64,000 nt of DNA from Yponomeuta sedellus (Eukaryota; Arthropoda; Insecta; Lepidoptera; Yponomeutidae): positions 21,475,115-21,539,114 of the forward strand of contig OW203723.1 of NCBI GenBank assembly GCA_934045075.1, given 5' to 3'. The position numbers and the translations under genes are program-made. This document shows, piece after piece, positions 56,001 to 64,000 of the stretch. Numbering within the stretch: position 1 is the first letter of the stretch; the number at the start of each line of letters is the position of its first letter. Below the pieces are notes generated by a model, which worked only from the letters and a program-made list of their open reading frames with translations, did not search any database and was not told the DNA's origin.

Positions 56001-59000
56001 TAGCGATAAAAATGCTGAATAACCAACAAAATATATTTATGCTAAGCGATCCTATTTCATGTGGGGATCAAAAAACTCTATGAGACTATTTAAGGTTTGA
56101 GTACTAGAAACGACAGAAATCGCCAAGAATTTGTTTCATACATTTTGCACTGAAAAACGAAAATCAACTCGAAATTATTCTTTGTTTTGGCAATCATATT
56201 TGTATAGAAATATAGCTAGAGCCAGTTGAAATAGTTGGGAATATACGTCTGGAGTTTACAAATAACCATGACCAAACAAAGCAGCGCATATGACAAGAGT
56301 GGATTATACTATGTGTAGGCACTACCTGAATTCACACTTCTGCACCATGCAAACAGCTGACAAGGATGCTAGTCGCTGCTTGGCAAGTTTCGTCATATTA
56401 TGCACCGTCACTTGACCACCGCACCGCAAGTCTTCCTTGTCCAGAGCAGTTATGTTCACTCTTTGACTTATGAGGAGTTTTTCGCCAAATCTCGACCTGA
56501 AATCGGTTATGGTCTCGTTGTCGTCCTGAAAGCGATGGTTTATGCTTAGACAATGCCTCTAGTCTAGAGAAAGTGAAAAGAAATCTAGTTAGATAGATAT
56601 TAAACCCGATCACTGCAGAGCTCAGGCCTGTTCTGATAGTGTACAGTCAGTACAAAGAAAAATGTGGAAATTAATATGATAAAATGTTTAGTAAGTGTAA
56701 AATGGTCACTGTTGATTGTAAGGTTAACTACATGATTGTATCAGAAGCATATTATTCCAAAGAGTTCAAGACCCCTTTAGCTCCCTACATTGCACCAGGT
56801 CTGCTAAAAGAGGTCAGTTGTAGCAACCATCTGTTAGAAACTATTGCTGTAAACTATGGCGAAAGAACCAGAGAATAATAAATTCCCAAGCTGTTTAATA
56901 AATATTTGTTTTTGCTAGATCCGAATAAAGTAAACATAAGCAGTTTGAAAGATAAATTAAAGGAAATTATGTAGTAGATAAATATTGGCTACACTAGTCT
57001 TGAATATTATTAGTTATTCTATGTTAATTTAAGATATTATATAGCATTTTTTTTTTGTGCACAAAAAATAGTTTAAGATAAAGCTGTAATAGTACATTAC
57101 ACAACTAGGGTGGTAATACAAAGAAAGGCCGAGATCGCAGAAGTTTGCGGCCCGAGCTGCAAGCGAGGGACGTAAAAATGCGATCGAGAACTTTATTACC
57201 TCCCGTGTTGTGTACATCTTTTTATGTCTACACTTGGCCAAAAAGCCACTTTATTGCCAGGTGTGGCATAAAATAATTAATAGAAACCTTATGTCATAAG
57301 AGCGCAATGCCAATAAATTGCACGGCATTTTGGCGATCATCATCATCATCAGGCTATGCGAGTCCACTGCTGGACATAGCATAGCCTGATGATAAGTGGT
57401 TCTAACTTAATTCAAAAACGTAATGTTAATGTTAAATTACGCAAAACGCGTGTGCTTCAGTTTTAGTTCATCAACTGAATTTGGAAGAACTACGAGTACC
57501 GAAATAGCGAGTGCTATAGTATTACGAGCTATTACCAATCTATTAAAAATGTTATTCAAAATAGCAAGTTACAAATTTAAAAACCTATTTAGAGGCTAAA
57601 TATTTCACCCATGCCGGGATTCGAACCCGCAAACTCTGGCTATCCGTGCCAGTGCCGTGGTTTTTAAATTTGTCCTTAGCACGGGTTAGTGCATTAAAAA
57701 TAAAAATAGTATAAGCAAGTTACAAGTTAAACTCCATTCAAAATCTAAATCATTTTGGAGAAAAAAATTACAAAAAACTCCAAACTTAAAAAACTTTTCA
57801 AACACCTTAACTAACAGCTCAGTTTACATAATTATAATAAAACATAGAACTCATGCATTGCAATGGCTCATTTCAGACATCATTGTCATCTAATTAATCC
57901 TTTATGTTATAGTATCCCTTTTGGAACAAAGTATACTTACTTTACACAATTTTTAACATTTAATTTTTTTGACAATATCACATTTACATACAGGCACATA
58001 CACTGCTTCTGGCCCCCCACTAGGAAACCCTGTGTCGTGGGATCACAAACATGTAACCATCCAAGACCGGGGTTTTATTTTTGTCGCCAGCCGGGGTTCG
58101 AACACGATACTTCTCACATGGTAGGCAGATGCATTAGCGCTGCGCCACAGCGGCCGCTGATATAGCGAGTATTTTAGTCAGGTGAGTCATTGAATTTGTT
58201 GACTTACCCTCTCCATTTCTATGCCCAATTGTTCCTTTGGTTCCCCCAGATCATCGTGAATATCGATCATAAAGAAGGCGGCGTCATTGTAGTCTTCATC
58301 ATCTTCGACAGTGTAACTGAAACAACCCATGGTAATAAGATAAGATAAAGTATTTTCTAAGATAAGATAAGAATATTCTTTATTGTACACTAGGAAAAAA
58401 CAAACATAAAATAATTACAAAGACACAGTACAATTGGCGGCCTTATTGCTTAGAGCAATTTCTTCCAGACAACCTACGATGGAGAGTTGCTGAAGGAAAA
58501 GTGAGACGGGTAGTTGGTGCAAATATGAATATTGATATACATACTTTACTTAACAATAATGTACTTACATAAACCACACAATATAATACATATAGAAATT
58601 AATAATAGGTAATGGTTAGTGAACTTGTATAACTAATGCAATGGTGTGCTCACCTGTCCGCATTGTGCGCAGACATTAATTAACAAGATCGGCTATGTTA
58701 GCCATGCAGGAGCACACCAGCGACGATTAGAACGGAGCTGAAGCGGTCGCCGTGGCCGAAATCGGTCGAGGAGAATATATATAAGAACTAGCTTTTGCCC
58801 GCGACTCCGTCCTCGTGGACTTTAGTTTTTGCAACCCCGTTCACTTCCTGAAGGGTTAAATTAAAAAAAAAAACGCCGAAACACATGTTCAATCATGTGT
58901 TGAAGAGTATTTAGTTTCAAGAAAATTAGACAACATTCTTTATACCTCCCATAGCAATTTTGGCAACCCTTTTCGCCCCCTAGGGGCTGAATATCATAAA

Positions 59001-61532
59001 ATCCGGTCTTATTCCTTGCCTACATTATATATAGACCCTCTGTGCAAAATTTCAGCTTCCTAGGTCTAACGGCTTGGGCTGGACGTTGATGAGTGAGTCA
59101 GTCAGTCAGGACTTTGAATTTTATATAGATAGATACTGATATAAGTGAGTAATAGTAAAGTTAAATAAAGGAAAATATCGTAAGTAAACCCAACTACGAG
59201 TACAAGCGCTCGTGGCCTAGTAAAGCTGAGTGATTAGAATCAATCACTTGACTTAAGCAACAACATGCGCAGTCAGGTACTGGATGGGTGACTATCCCAG
59301 AGACTACCGCTAGAGGCTTTTTTTCCGAGCGCTTCCGTGTTTTGCAAGCCACGTTAGGCCGTTGGTAATGGCAGTCGTTATGCCATGCCATAGAACTTAT
59401 GAGCGGCTTGATAACTTCTGACTGTAAGGTCTGCCACAGTCCTCCAACAACCCGAACTTGGCCCCCATAGTGAACCAACGACCAACCAATGAACCAATGA
59501 AAGTTAAGCCAGCCTAACCTTCCTCCGATGCAGGAAGAGACTCTTGCCCCAGCCGTGGGGACATACAAAGAGTTGATATGGTTCGTTGAAATTTAAGCGG
59601 TGGTAGCTCATTGGGTAGAACAATAGAATCGCAAGCGAGAGACCCAGCTGACCTATGACTTTGTTTACGTTCTAAGTTACGCACATCTGCGAATTCGTAG
59701 CAATGCCCGACGCTACTGAAGGAAAAAATCGTAAGGAAACCCGCGGCTTGATTGGCTCCGCATGTAATGAATTGTCTTTCTTGCTGTTTGGACGGTATAG
59801 GTGCTGGGTAAGCATACTCCATCCAAAAACATGCACTACAACCACCGAGCGGTCTCTTCACCCATCCAGTAAAGATGCCACTTGACTGGACACATGCCAT
59901 TAAGGAGAAGCAAATGCCAAAGTATTGGTACTTTATTCATACCAAAGTGGTCAGATGGCACAAGTCGTGTGGCAGACATTGGCCCTTTGAACCTAGGCGT
60001 AAGCCTCGATCCAATTAATCAATGGAGTTTTAGAACAATAGGAAAAACATAGCATGACATAAAGAAATCTCTGAAAATGCTATCTTGATATTCATAATCA
60101 TTCGCATAAATTCATGCTTCTTTATTCTCATCTTTTTTTCTTTTCCAGACAATGTATTTTCGTTGCACGTTTTCGATTCACTATGTCATTTTTGATACTG
60201 AACCTAATTATCGCCTTATCAGTATTTGTAGAGACTTTGCAAGTTCTCGGAAGGATCAAGAGAGCCGTAAAAGTCGTATTTGTCAACGCCTTGGCAATAA
60301 AACGTAGATTCCCTGACAGTACATTTACACCAAGCGAACTCATCTAGCAAATCGTGCTTTATCACAGCTTTGTAACACAAAACGTGGTGTGTTACAATTC
60401 GTTCGCCGCGTCTAAACTTAAACGCAGGTCTAATATTTGTGCGTGAATTAAATGCAAATAAGTGAAAACATACTTGCTACTGTTAGAAAGATTCGGTGGC
60501 TTGATTTTGTGGCCGATGTGTACGCCAATATCGTCTTTCTCGTCTGCAGGGTCAATAGCAGGGCTCTCAGCTTGTCTAGATAGCATACAATGGTCCACGC
60601 ATTGGTCCAAAACAAAGTCCACTTGCTCATCTTCGTCGGGACATTCCCGACTTGGGCAGGGACTCCACCAAATCTGTGGAAGGATACAGGCAGCGGATGT
60701 ATAATTGTGCAAAGCTTGAAACCGTCAAAAGGTACTATTAAACGACAAGGGGGACCAGCAATTTGACCATTCATCTTCATCACTTCAATAAGAGGGAAAA
60801 CCTTGGCAGCGTCTACTCTGCATAAATTTCGCTGATTCCCTTGACTAATTCAACGACGGCCTGTAATGACAGTGCGCTAATTTGATCACGGGCCGGATGA
60901 GGGCGATTTGGTTAAATTCTTAGAGGAGTGCACTAGGTTAGTTCGTAACTGAGACGAGAGGGTCAAGTCTTTAACGGTCTATTTCGAAGTAGTGCAGGGA
61001 CAACTTACTTCCACGCTCTTCGTTAACGGGTGTCGCATCACATAAGCCGATGGCATCACTCCAGGCGTCTCTTGGTGAGGTATCAGCAGCAGCGAGTGGT
61101 GAAACGCAGCGTTTAATATCAAGGCCGTTATCACTACAGGCTTGTATTCACCGAAACGATCCACCAAAAACCCTAAAAACACCATGTCGTTTGTTAAACT
61201 AGCGAAATCTTGAAGCAGTTGATTTTGATATGAGCCACCGACTTACCAGTTATAGGTGGACTTAGAAAAGTGGTAAACGGCAACGCCAGATACACAAACG
61301 AAATCTCCGGAACAGTGAGTCCTATGCTCTGCATGTGGATAGTCAGATACGGGAGGAGAGAAGCTGTCGCTCCATACATCACAAAGAGAGTAACTTTCAA
61401 CATAACCAGATTCGGGTTGATCCGCAGTTTCACGATTAACCGCTGCACACATCCCGGCTGGTGACTCGAGACACTGTCGTCATCCATCGTTTCGTCCTCA
61501 CTGTTCTTCTGATCGTCCAGAGACTTGGCCAT
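43765..61532 (-). CDS. MFSD6: MFSD6-like major facilitator superfamily transporter, 10-12 exons, two C-terminal forms
   Basis: Ten - strand exons (61532-61247, 61172-61009, 60673-60474, 58316-58208, 56525-56326, 54581-54328, 53732-53478, 53126-52982, 50395-50244, 49623-49367) join without a phase error to 673 residues. Splicing from an internal donor in exon 10 (49463) to 47387-47151 and 44001-43765 also holds phase and gives 799 residues. The protein is a polytopic membrane transporter of the MFS_1_like group. After a short acidic cytoplasmic N-terminus come TM1-TM2, the loop [12 protein letters not shown] (MFS motif-A-like) and TM3. A long hydrophilic loop (about residues 130-340) follows, with several N-glycosylation sequons (NLS, NSS, NYT, NIT, NMT, NET) and paired cysteines. 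The C-terminal helix bundle includes ENS-type loop sequence [11 protein letters not shown] and [10 protein letters not shown]. The substrate is unknown. The family name is from motif recognition. Confidence 0.9.
44002..44850. other. MFSD6-like intron 11, part
   Basis: A 5S-headed SINE tail fragment lies at 44342-44437 (CACCCCGGACTTGGTCCCCG, + strand). Nothing else is recognised. Confidence 0.5.
44851..45003 (+). pseudogene. Fragment of a mobile-element protein (RPDG...PWKN...WDATC)
   Basis: The frame reads [20 protein letters not shown], then [11 protein letters not shown] and ends at TAG. This is a block I associate with proteins carried by invertebrate mobile elements, possibly a nuclease domain. 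The assignment is from memory of the pattern and is uncertain. Confidence 0.5.
45062..45505 (-). mobile_element. Penelope-like element remnant
   Basis: On the - strand the frame reads [20 protein letters not shown] and FNREC, then [14 protein letters not shown] and stops at 45292. The [11 protein letters not shown]...LS..W.P block is typical of the Penelope protein C-terminus. The segment is bounded by long inverted repeats (TTAGAATATTTTCGGGGCTT ... and complement), and CGACGTTTCGACGACGTTAC lies inside. Confidence 0.75.
45545..45725 (+). pseudogene. LINE ORF2 C-terminal fragment
   Basis: The frame reads [37 protein letters not shown] and DDLGA, a block found near the C-terminus of some non-LTR retrotransposon polyproteins. 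A related piece is at 15900-16017. Confidence 0.6.
45762..46049 (-). pseudogene. RTE-type LINE reverse transcriptase C-terminus
   Basis: The 95-codon frame contains [20 protein letters not shown], then [15 protein letters not shown], the usual end of RTE-like endonuclease/reverse transcriptase proteins. It is 5'-truncated, and its upstream edge overlaps another LINE tail at 46005-46076. Confidence 0.78.
46545..46780. mobile_element. tRNA-headed SINE copy and tail fragment
   Basis: 46545-46640 (+) has ATTGGTAAAGCGCTGGCACG and a B box GGTTTCGAATCCC. 46698-46780 has the tail in - orientation (TTAATGCACTAACCCGTGC), folded back at CCTATTTAGAGGCTCTAAAT. Both belong to the 17581-17815 family. Confidence 0.7.
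46897..47120 (+). mobile_element. LINE 3' tail (RTE/non-LTR type)
   Basis: Same family as 19126-19375, from CAAATTCTTCCCGCGGGTG to TAATATAGCCTGAAGAAG. It ends 30 bp from the donor of MFSD6-like exon 11. Confidence 0.75.
47151..47387 (-). CDS. MFSD6: MFSD6-like exon 11 (long-form tail)
   Basis: 237 bp, phase 0 at both ends. The acceptor is TGTCTCACTCCAG and the donor TACAAG|GTATTT. The predicted peptide is hydrophilic ([19 protein letters not shown] ... NKPAKPYK), basic and serine-rich: a cytosolic tail. Placing it in this gene rests on strand, phase and position. A LINE tail ends about 30 bp beyond its donor. Confidence 0.7.
47388..49366. other. MFSD6-like intron 10 (long form)
   Basis: No further exon recognised. 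It contains the LINE-derived segment at 48180-48256 and the tandem repeat 48265-48440. Confidence 0.5.
48247..48440. repeat. Hairpin plus 88-bp tandem duplication
   Basis: AGGCGTGAGGTTAC / GTAACCTCACGCCT form a 14-bp hairpin with a four-base loop (48247-48278). The 88-bp unit beginning GTAACCTCACGCCTAGG (48265) is repeated from 48353 with about three differences. Confidence 0.85.
49367..49623 (-). CDS. MFSD6: MFSD6-like exon 10 (terminal exon of short form)
   Basis: The acceptor is AAATTCACAG. The exon begins [20 protein letters not shown] and gives the last TM helix, then [11 protein letters not shown]. It can read on to TAA at 49367 (673-residue form). It can also be cut at CAG|GTGCAT (exon end 49463) in phase 0 to reach exons 11 and 12. 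Confidence 0.88.
49853..50042 (+). mobile_element. tRNA-headed SINE (CCTCTGTGGCGCAG family)
   Basis: The head is shortened (deletion between the A and B boxes), the B box GGGTTCGAATCCC intact, and the body has ATGTTTGTGATGTCGCTG. A 5S-headed SINE fragment (49673-49722) lies just upstream. Confidence 0.78.
50244..50395 (-). CDS. MFSD6: MFSD6-like exon 9
   Basis: The acceptor is CTATTCTAG. The exon reads [20 protein letters not shown], then [20 protein letters not shown] and MAHFSLG. The [11 protein letters not shown] loop and the following helix are conserved in MFSD6-type proteins. The donor is CTTG|GTAAGA, phase 1. Confidence 0.9.
50445..50705 (-). mobile_element. tRNA-headed SINE (GGCCTCGGTGGCGCAGCGG family)
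   Basis: Intact A box (TGGCGCAGCGG) and B box (GGGTTCGATACCC), followed by the same body as 22660-22903, with an (AATA)n tail. Confidence 0.85.
51167..51270 (-). mobile_element. tRNA-headed SINE
   Basis: It reads in reverse GGCTCAATTGGTAGAGCGCT, the B box GGGTTCGAATCCC and CCTCTAAATAGG, the family of 17581-17815, with an intact head. Confidence 0.8.
51365..51560 (+). repeat. LINE-tail-like repeat (AGCTGACCCAGCGAACTTC family)
   Basis: Complete unit from CTAGCTGACCCAGCGAAC to TTCATTTTTATATTATAGAG. Confidence 0.7.
52540..52715 (-). mobile_element. 5S-headed SINE fragment abutting a LINE tail
   Basis: 52540-52613 has CTTACTGTCAGAAGTCTTCA (SINE body). It continues directly into CTTCTTCAGGCTATTTTATG (LINE tail, 52610-52715), suggesting insertion or a chimeric junction. 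Confidence 0.6.
52982..53126 (-). CDS. MFSD6: MFSD6-like exon 8
   Basis: The exon begins after TGTCCAG with [20 protein letters not shown] and ends [11 protein letters not shown] before the donor GTAAGT, phase 2. It contains two predicted membrane helices. Confidence 0.88.
53478..53732 (-). CDS. MFSD6: MFSD6-like exon 7
   Basis: The acceptor is TTTTCTGTTTCAG. The exon encodes [20 protein letters not shown] (TM), a cytoplasmic loop, [20 protein letters not shown] (TM), then [17 protein letters not shown], which is typical of this transporter group. The donor is CTAG|GTAAGA, phase 1. Confidence 0.9.
54328..54581 (-). CDS. MFSD6: MFSD6-like exon 6
   Basis: The acceptor is GGAATATTACAG. The exon carries [15 protein letters not shown], a TM helix ([16 protein letters not shown]) and [20 protein letters not shown], then [15 protein letters not shown]. 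The donor is GTGG|GTAAGA, phase 1. Confidence 0.9.
54803..55350 (+). repeat. Three tandem copies of the AGCTGACCCAGCGAACTTC repeat
   Basis: Units begin near 54804, 54975 and 55165 (TAGCTGACCCAG, TAGCTGTCCCAG, TAGCCGACCCAA) and each ends at ATTCATTTTTATATTATA. They differ by scattered substitutions. They lie in MFSD6-like intron 5. Confidence 0.85.
55612..55738 (+). mobile_element. LINE 3' tail (AATAAAGT-ended family)
   Basis: GGTTGTCTGGAAGAGATCGC and AAGACAGCCAATTGTATAAC run to TGTGCAATAAAGTGTTC and a (CTAT)n run. Confidence 0.72.
56326..56525 (-). CDS. MFSD6: MFSD6-like exon 5
   Basis: The acceptor is CGCTTTCAG. The exon begins [18 protein letters not shown] and continues with an NIT sequon, LRCGG, an NMT sequon and CMVQKCEF, still loop sequence with cysteines. 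The donor is TTCAG|GTAGTG, phase 2. A longer open frame on this strand over the same DNA is a shadow. Confidence 0.87.
57574..57713. mobile_element. tRNA-headed SINE with internal inversion and target duplication
   Basis: The left part reads the SINE head in - orientation (CACCCATGCCGGGATTCGAA); the right part reads the tail in + orientation (GTTTTTAAATTTGTCCTTAG, ACGGGTTAGTGCATT). AGCAAGTTACA flanks both sides (57563-57573, 57714-57724). Confidence 0.82.
57985..58490 (-). mobile_element. SINE and LINE tail on either side of MFSD6-like exon 4
   Basis: 57985-58162 is a - strand SINE of the CCTCTGTGGCGCAG family (head GCTGTGGCGCAGCGCTAATG). 58335-58490 is a - strand LINE tail (TTGTCTGGAAGAAATTGCTC in reverse). 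Exon 4 (58208-58316) lies between them, intact. Confidence 0.7.
58208..58316 (-). CDS. MFSD6: MFSD6-like exon 4
   Basis: The acceptor is TTGTTTCAG. It completes Asn217 and reads [19 protein letters not shown], an acidic loop segment, ending at GAGAGG before GTAAGT in phase 0. Confidence 0.87.
58795..59132 (+). repeat. RTE-type LINE 3' tail
   Basis: CTAGCTTTTGCCCGCGACTC, GACCCTCTGTGCAAAATTTC and GGACGTTGATGAGTGAGTCA; a typical arthropod RTE tail ending in (ATAG)n. Confidence 0.65.
59206..59582 (+). mobile_element. 5S-headed SINE, full-length but diverged
   Basis: Head GCGCTCGTGGCCTAGTAAAG with GTACTGGATGGGTGACTATC intact; an unrelated AACGACCAACCAATGAACCA stretch is inserted in the body near 59475. 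Confidence 0.78.
59597..59890 (+). repeat. tRNA-headed repeat, the uninterrupted form of the retroviral target
   Basis: It contains GAAGGAAAAAATCGTAAGG, CGCGGCTTGATTGGCTCCGC and GAGCGGTCTCTTCACCCATCC in one piece, matching 28243-28418 joined to 36748-36790. Confidence 0.75.
60474..60673 (-). CDS. MFSD6: MFSD6-like exon 3
   Basis: The acceptor is CTGTATCCTTCCACAG. The exon reads [16 protein letters not shown], then CVDHC and PPNLSNSS: cysteine-rich, acidic and glycosylation-prone, as expected for the large extracellular loop. The donor is AGCAA|GTATGT, phase 2. Confidence 0.88.
61009..61172 (-). CDS. MFSD6: MFSD6-like exon 2
   Basis: The acceptor is TTTTTAG. The exon encodes [14 protein letters not shown] (motif-A-like TM2-TM3 loop) and HHSLLLIP, ending at GTGGAA before the donor GTAAGT in phase 0. 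A plausible-looking open stretch just downstream (60680-60830) does not fit in phase and is skipped. Confidence 0.9.
61247..61532 (-). CDS. MFSD6: MFSD6-like exon 1 (start)
   Basis: It opens with ATG at 61532 (MAKSLDDQ) and an acidic N-terminus, then TM1 ([19 protein letters not shown]) and the start of TM2 ([28 protein letters not shown]). The donor is ACTG|GTAAGT. It ends in phase 1. No in-frame upstream extension is needed. Confidence 0.9.
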
Positions 61533-62100
61533 GTCGAGGTGTTTACAAAGACACTTGTATCATAGCTCGGTCGACATGTTTGCTCGCGGAGTGTATCTTA
61601 TCGACTGAGGCGCTAGGATAGATCGGCAATGCCGCCCGCCTGTATTTGTTCAAGACTTTAGGGACCGTGCGTGGAGTGCGCGGGAGAGACCAGGTCACGT
61701 GCTCCCAGGCGACTGGGCTTGCACAGAATGTGGCGGACGTACCGCGGCACGTCAATTTACGAATAATAGAAAATTACCTTCGTTTAAGAAGTGTCACGGC
61801 GATTGGTGGGCATGCTGGCTAAATCGTCTGGCGATCTAGAGACCTTGCGGCTAATGGCTGGGGTCAGGCTGGATGGATACTCGGGATGGAAGACATTAGT
61901 TCCCGATGCGGGGTCGCGGGTGACACGGGTGGTGCGATAATTCCGTGTTGATCCACTTTCTGAGCTTCACCGTCTTCGTGTTCCTGTAAGTTGGGATTTT
62001 GATGGATTTTCTGTGCGGAATTTGGTATTTTCACAGTGGTAGCTGGATTTTAATTGTTTTTCATTCCGTTTTATTTTTTTTGATTAGCATGTAGGTACTA
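61533..62100 (-). promoter_or_regulatory. Upstream region of the MFSD6-like gene
   Basis: It is GC-richer than its surroundings (to about 61980) and directly precedes the start codon, so it probably holds the 5' UTR and promoter. No TATA box or defined start site could be chosen. Open frames here are not convincing. Confidence 0.4.
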
Positions 62101-62604
62101 GACCGAAGTCGCCTTCCTATAGCAACTGCCGTACCTACCTGCATGTTGCGTAATGGCAAAAAAATCGTGTTATCTTTTGTGAGAGGGTTTAATTATATCG
62201 ATATTGATAATGAAGAAATTCCTTTCAGGCTATGCATTCTTCGAGTATATCCTAGTATAGTAAATAAAATCAATATTTAGCGCTGTCGATGTATGTACTC
62301 AAGTTACATTTAATTTATGTAAAAAAGTATATGGGTAGGTACATAATTATTTTAGAATTTTCAGAGAGTAATATAGTTTAAAAAATTAAATGTTCATACC
62401 TCTTGAAATACTCCCCCATAGGGCAAACAATTCGCGACCGTATTTTCGTACTTTTTATGAATTTGATTTATATTATTATACTGATGTGAAAAAAAATCAG
62501 TCAGCTGGATAGGTATCCCATAGCTAACGCAAAGTGTAGTTACTATTTTTTTTATTCTAATATAGATCTACTTTTGATAAATATTAGTCCTTGACCTCCT
62601 GAGT
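62101..62604. other. Intergenic, no gene seen
   Basis: AT-rich, no recognised element. Confidence 0.5.
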
Positions 62605-62690
62605 AAGTACTTAGGAGGACCTTGAAGCAGTAGATTTCTATTGTTATTTTCAAGGTCAGGAATTATTATTATTTTCAAGCTGGTTAAACA
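62605..62690. repeat. TCAAGGTCA inverted repeat fragment
   Basis: GGAGGACCTTGAAGCAG and TTGTTATTTTCAAGGTCAGG belong to the same family as 7023-7076 and 11438-11590. Confidence 0.65.
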
Positions 62691-62756
62691 AGTATGAATT
62701 CTGCAATATGGAAAGCGTTTGAGAAAGAAACAAAACAGTATCCTAGGGGCTGCAGC

Positions 62757-62940
62757 GTCCGAATGGTCCCTTCACCCATCTAGTGTGGACTAAGGTGCCT
62801 AACATGAAAACACACGCAGACAGAAACCACCTGTACAAATGTACGGCCGGCAGTGGGCATGGAACCCACGACCTGAGCATGCCAACCACACGTGATACCG
62901 TTAGACCACAGAGGCAGTCTTTCTTGAGTTTGAACGATTT
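62757..62940 (-). mobile_element. tRNA-headed SINE (CTCTGTGGTCTAACGG type)
   Basis: In reverse: A-box-like CTGTGGTCTAACGGTATCA, B-box-like GTCGTGGGTTCCATGCCCAC, tail ending GGGTGAAGGGACC. The tail matches the edge of the repeat hit by the retrovirus. Confidence 0.65.
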
Positions 62941-63543
62941 AAAATATAACCGGCCGAGTCGAATAACGTAGGTAATTTGTAGATTACAACTATTTATTAC
63001 AATAATTATTGTTAAACGCAAAATTAGGTATCTCGTAAAGAACGGAACCCTCTGAGCGCCAGTAGGACTCGCACTTGACCAATACTAGTACGTTAGCCTT
63101 TTCACTCGTATTGAGATGGTTTGATACAGCGGCCAATGGCACCTGCACTCAGATTAGACGATTGAAGGGACCACTCGGAAGCTGTAGTGCCTGGGACTTT
63201 ATTTATTTAATTAGGTTTACCAACAGTATATACATCCTTACGTGCTAACACTTTTTTTGTCATCCGAGACCACGGCACCTGTAAAAGTGCCGAAACGTCG
63301 GAAAATTGTAAAAATGTAATAAAAGAGCATAAATCCGTATAGAAACAGTTTTAATTATGTCTAGTGCTCGTGTTAACCTTAGAAAGTACTATACTTTTTA
63401 TGAAGTTATGTTGAACTAGATGTATAACTAATTATTATAGATAAACACAGCTTGACCAAGACCTTGGGTATTTAACACAATAGTAAACTTTCTTCAGTTT
63501 TGCTCCAAATGTAAATAAACCGTTTATAGAAATCGTTAAGACG

Positions 63544-63735
63544 CTTCGGGGCGCTAACTGGCGCCACCAATGGACAAAAATCATAACTTGTTTTATCTTC
63601 ATACATTATAAGGCGTTTTTATCTTAAAGTGAACATGAGAAATCTTAACAACTGTAACGTCTATTTGTAGAACCTACTGTCTAGAACCTAGGATCAATAG
63701 ACTAAAACTTTAATCGATTTCCTCTAAACATACAT
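63544..63735. mobile_element. Half copy of the fold-back MITE
   Basis: GCGCCACCAATGGACAAAAA to TTTAATCGATTTCC, matching one arm of 4866-5250. Confidence 0.65.
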
Positions 63736-63738
63736 ACA

Positions 63739-64000
63739 TAACCTCACGCCTGTATCCCAGAGGGGTAGGCAGAGACCAGGGACTGCAACTTGCCACGATC
63801 CTGACAAATCACCTTCGCTTCATCCACGTTCCTAAGTCGTTGCATGCATGGAACGACGATAAAAACGGCCGTTTTTGGCTTTTTTAGAACCTTTGGCACG
63901 CTGACTGTAAAATTGAAGGTTCCGGGTTCGATCCCCGGCCGGGTCAAACTGGGAAACGAACTTTTCTAGTTTGTCTCGGGTCTTGGATGTTATCTATGTA
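63739..64000. mobile_element. LINE-derived segment and truncated tRNA-headed SINE
   Basis: 63739-63840 (-) is the CCTCACGCCTGTATCCCAGA segment also at 10510-10555 and 48180-48256. 63890-64000 (+) is the GGCCTCGGTGGCGCAG family without its A box, cut by the window end. Confidence 0.65.

Noticed and set aside
56398..56613. 71-codon - strand frame over MFSD6-like exon 5
   Set aside because: Shadow frame. The exon in the correct phase (56525-56326) has proper splice sites and fits the protein.
60680..60830. Open stretch on the - strand (reading V-D-A-A-K-V-F-P) between MFSD6-like exons 2 and 3
   Set aside because: Its only acceptor gives the wrong phase and an early stop, whereas exon 2 joins exon 3 at 60673 in phase 0 with a good acceptor.

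Overview
The window looks like nuclear DNA of an insect, most likely a moth or butterfly. It is AT-rich and crowded with short dispersed repeats. Its two host genes have GT-AG introns. It also carries an errantivirus-type endogenous retrovirus and many 3' ends of arthropod-type LINEs. There is no bacterial organisation (no operons, no ribosome-binding sites). Most of the sequence is intron or intergenic DNA filled with mobile elements.

Host genes. (1) A secreted ApoD-like lipocalin is on the + strand. Four coding exons (23621-23749, 26315-26445, 38418-38602, 39278-39420) join in phase into 195 residues. A possible non-coding first exon lies near 6780-6849. (2) An MFSD6-like major facilitator transporter is on the - strand, from its ATG at 61532 down to 49367 or 43765. 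Ten exons join in phase to 673 residues. A second splice route, using a donor inside exon 10 and two further exons (47151-47387, 43765-44001), also stays in phase and gives 799 residues with a PPxY-containing tail. The two genes converge across about 4.3 kb. At the left edge a short reading frame resembles the C-terminus of a chemosensory ionotropic receptor, and an unidentified ORF pair lies on the other strand.

Mobile elements. Intron 2 of the lipocalin gene contains a complete, apparently intact endogenous retrovirus in antisense orientation (28419-36747): two 278-bp LTRs that read as identical, a tRNA-Leu-type primer site, gag, pol and env, with a TTTAAAC slippery heptamer directly before the gag stop. 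It sits inside an older repeat with a 4-bp target duplication. Elsewhere there are about 16 full or partial copies of a SINE whose head resembles 5S rRNA, several tRNA-headed SINE families, LINE 3' tails and reverse-transcriptase remnants, a Penelope-like remnant, LTR fragments of a second retrotransposon (one with its primer site) and several MITEs (mariner-like, PIF/Harbinger-like and fold-back types).

Structures worth attention are a perfect 194-bp palindrome made from a SINE inserted as one unit with a 12-bp target duplication, a second inverted SINE with its own duplication, a filled/empty site pair within a local duplication, palindromes carrying nuclear-receptor-type TCAAGGTCA motifs, and several recent tandem duplications. 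All coordinates come from reading the sequence by eye. Gene names rest on recognising protein motifs, not on database searches.
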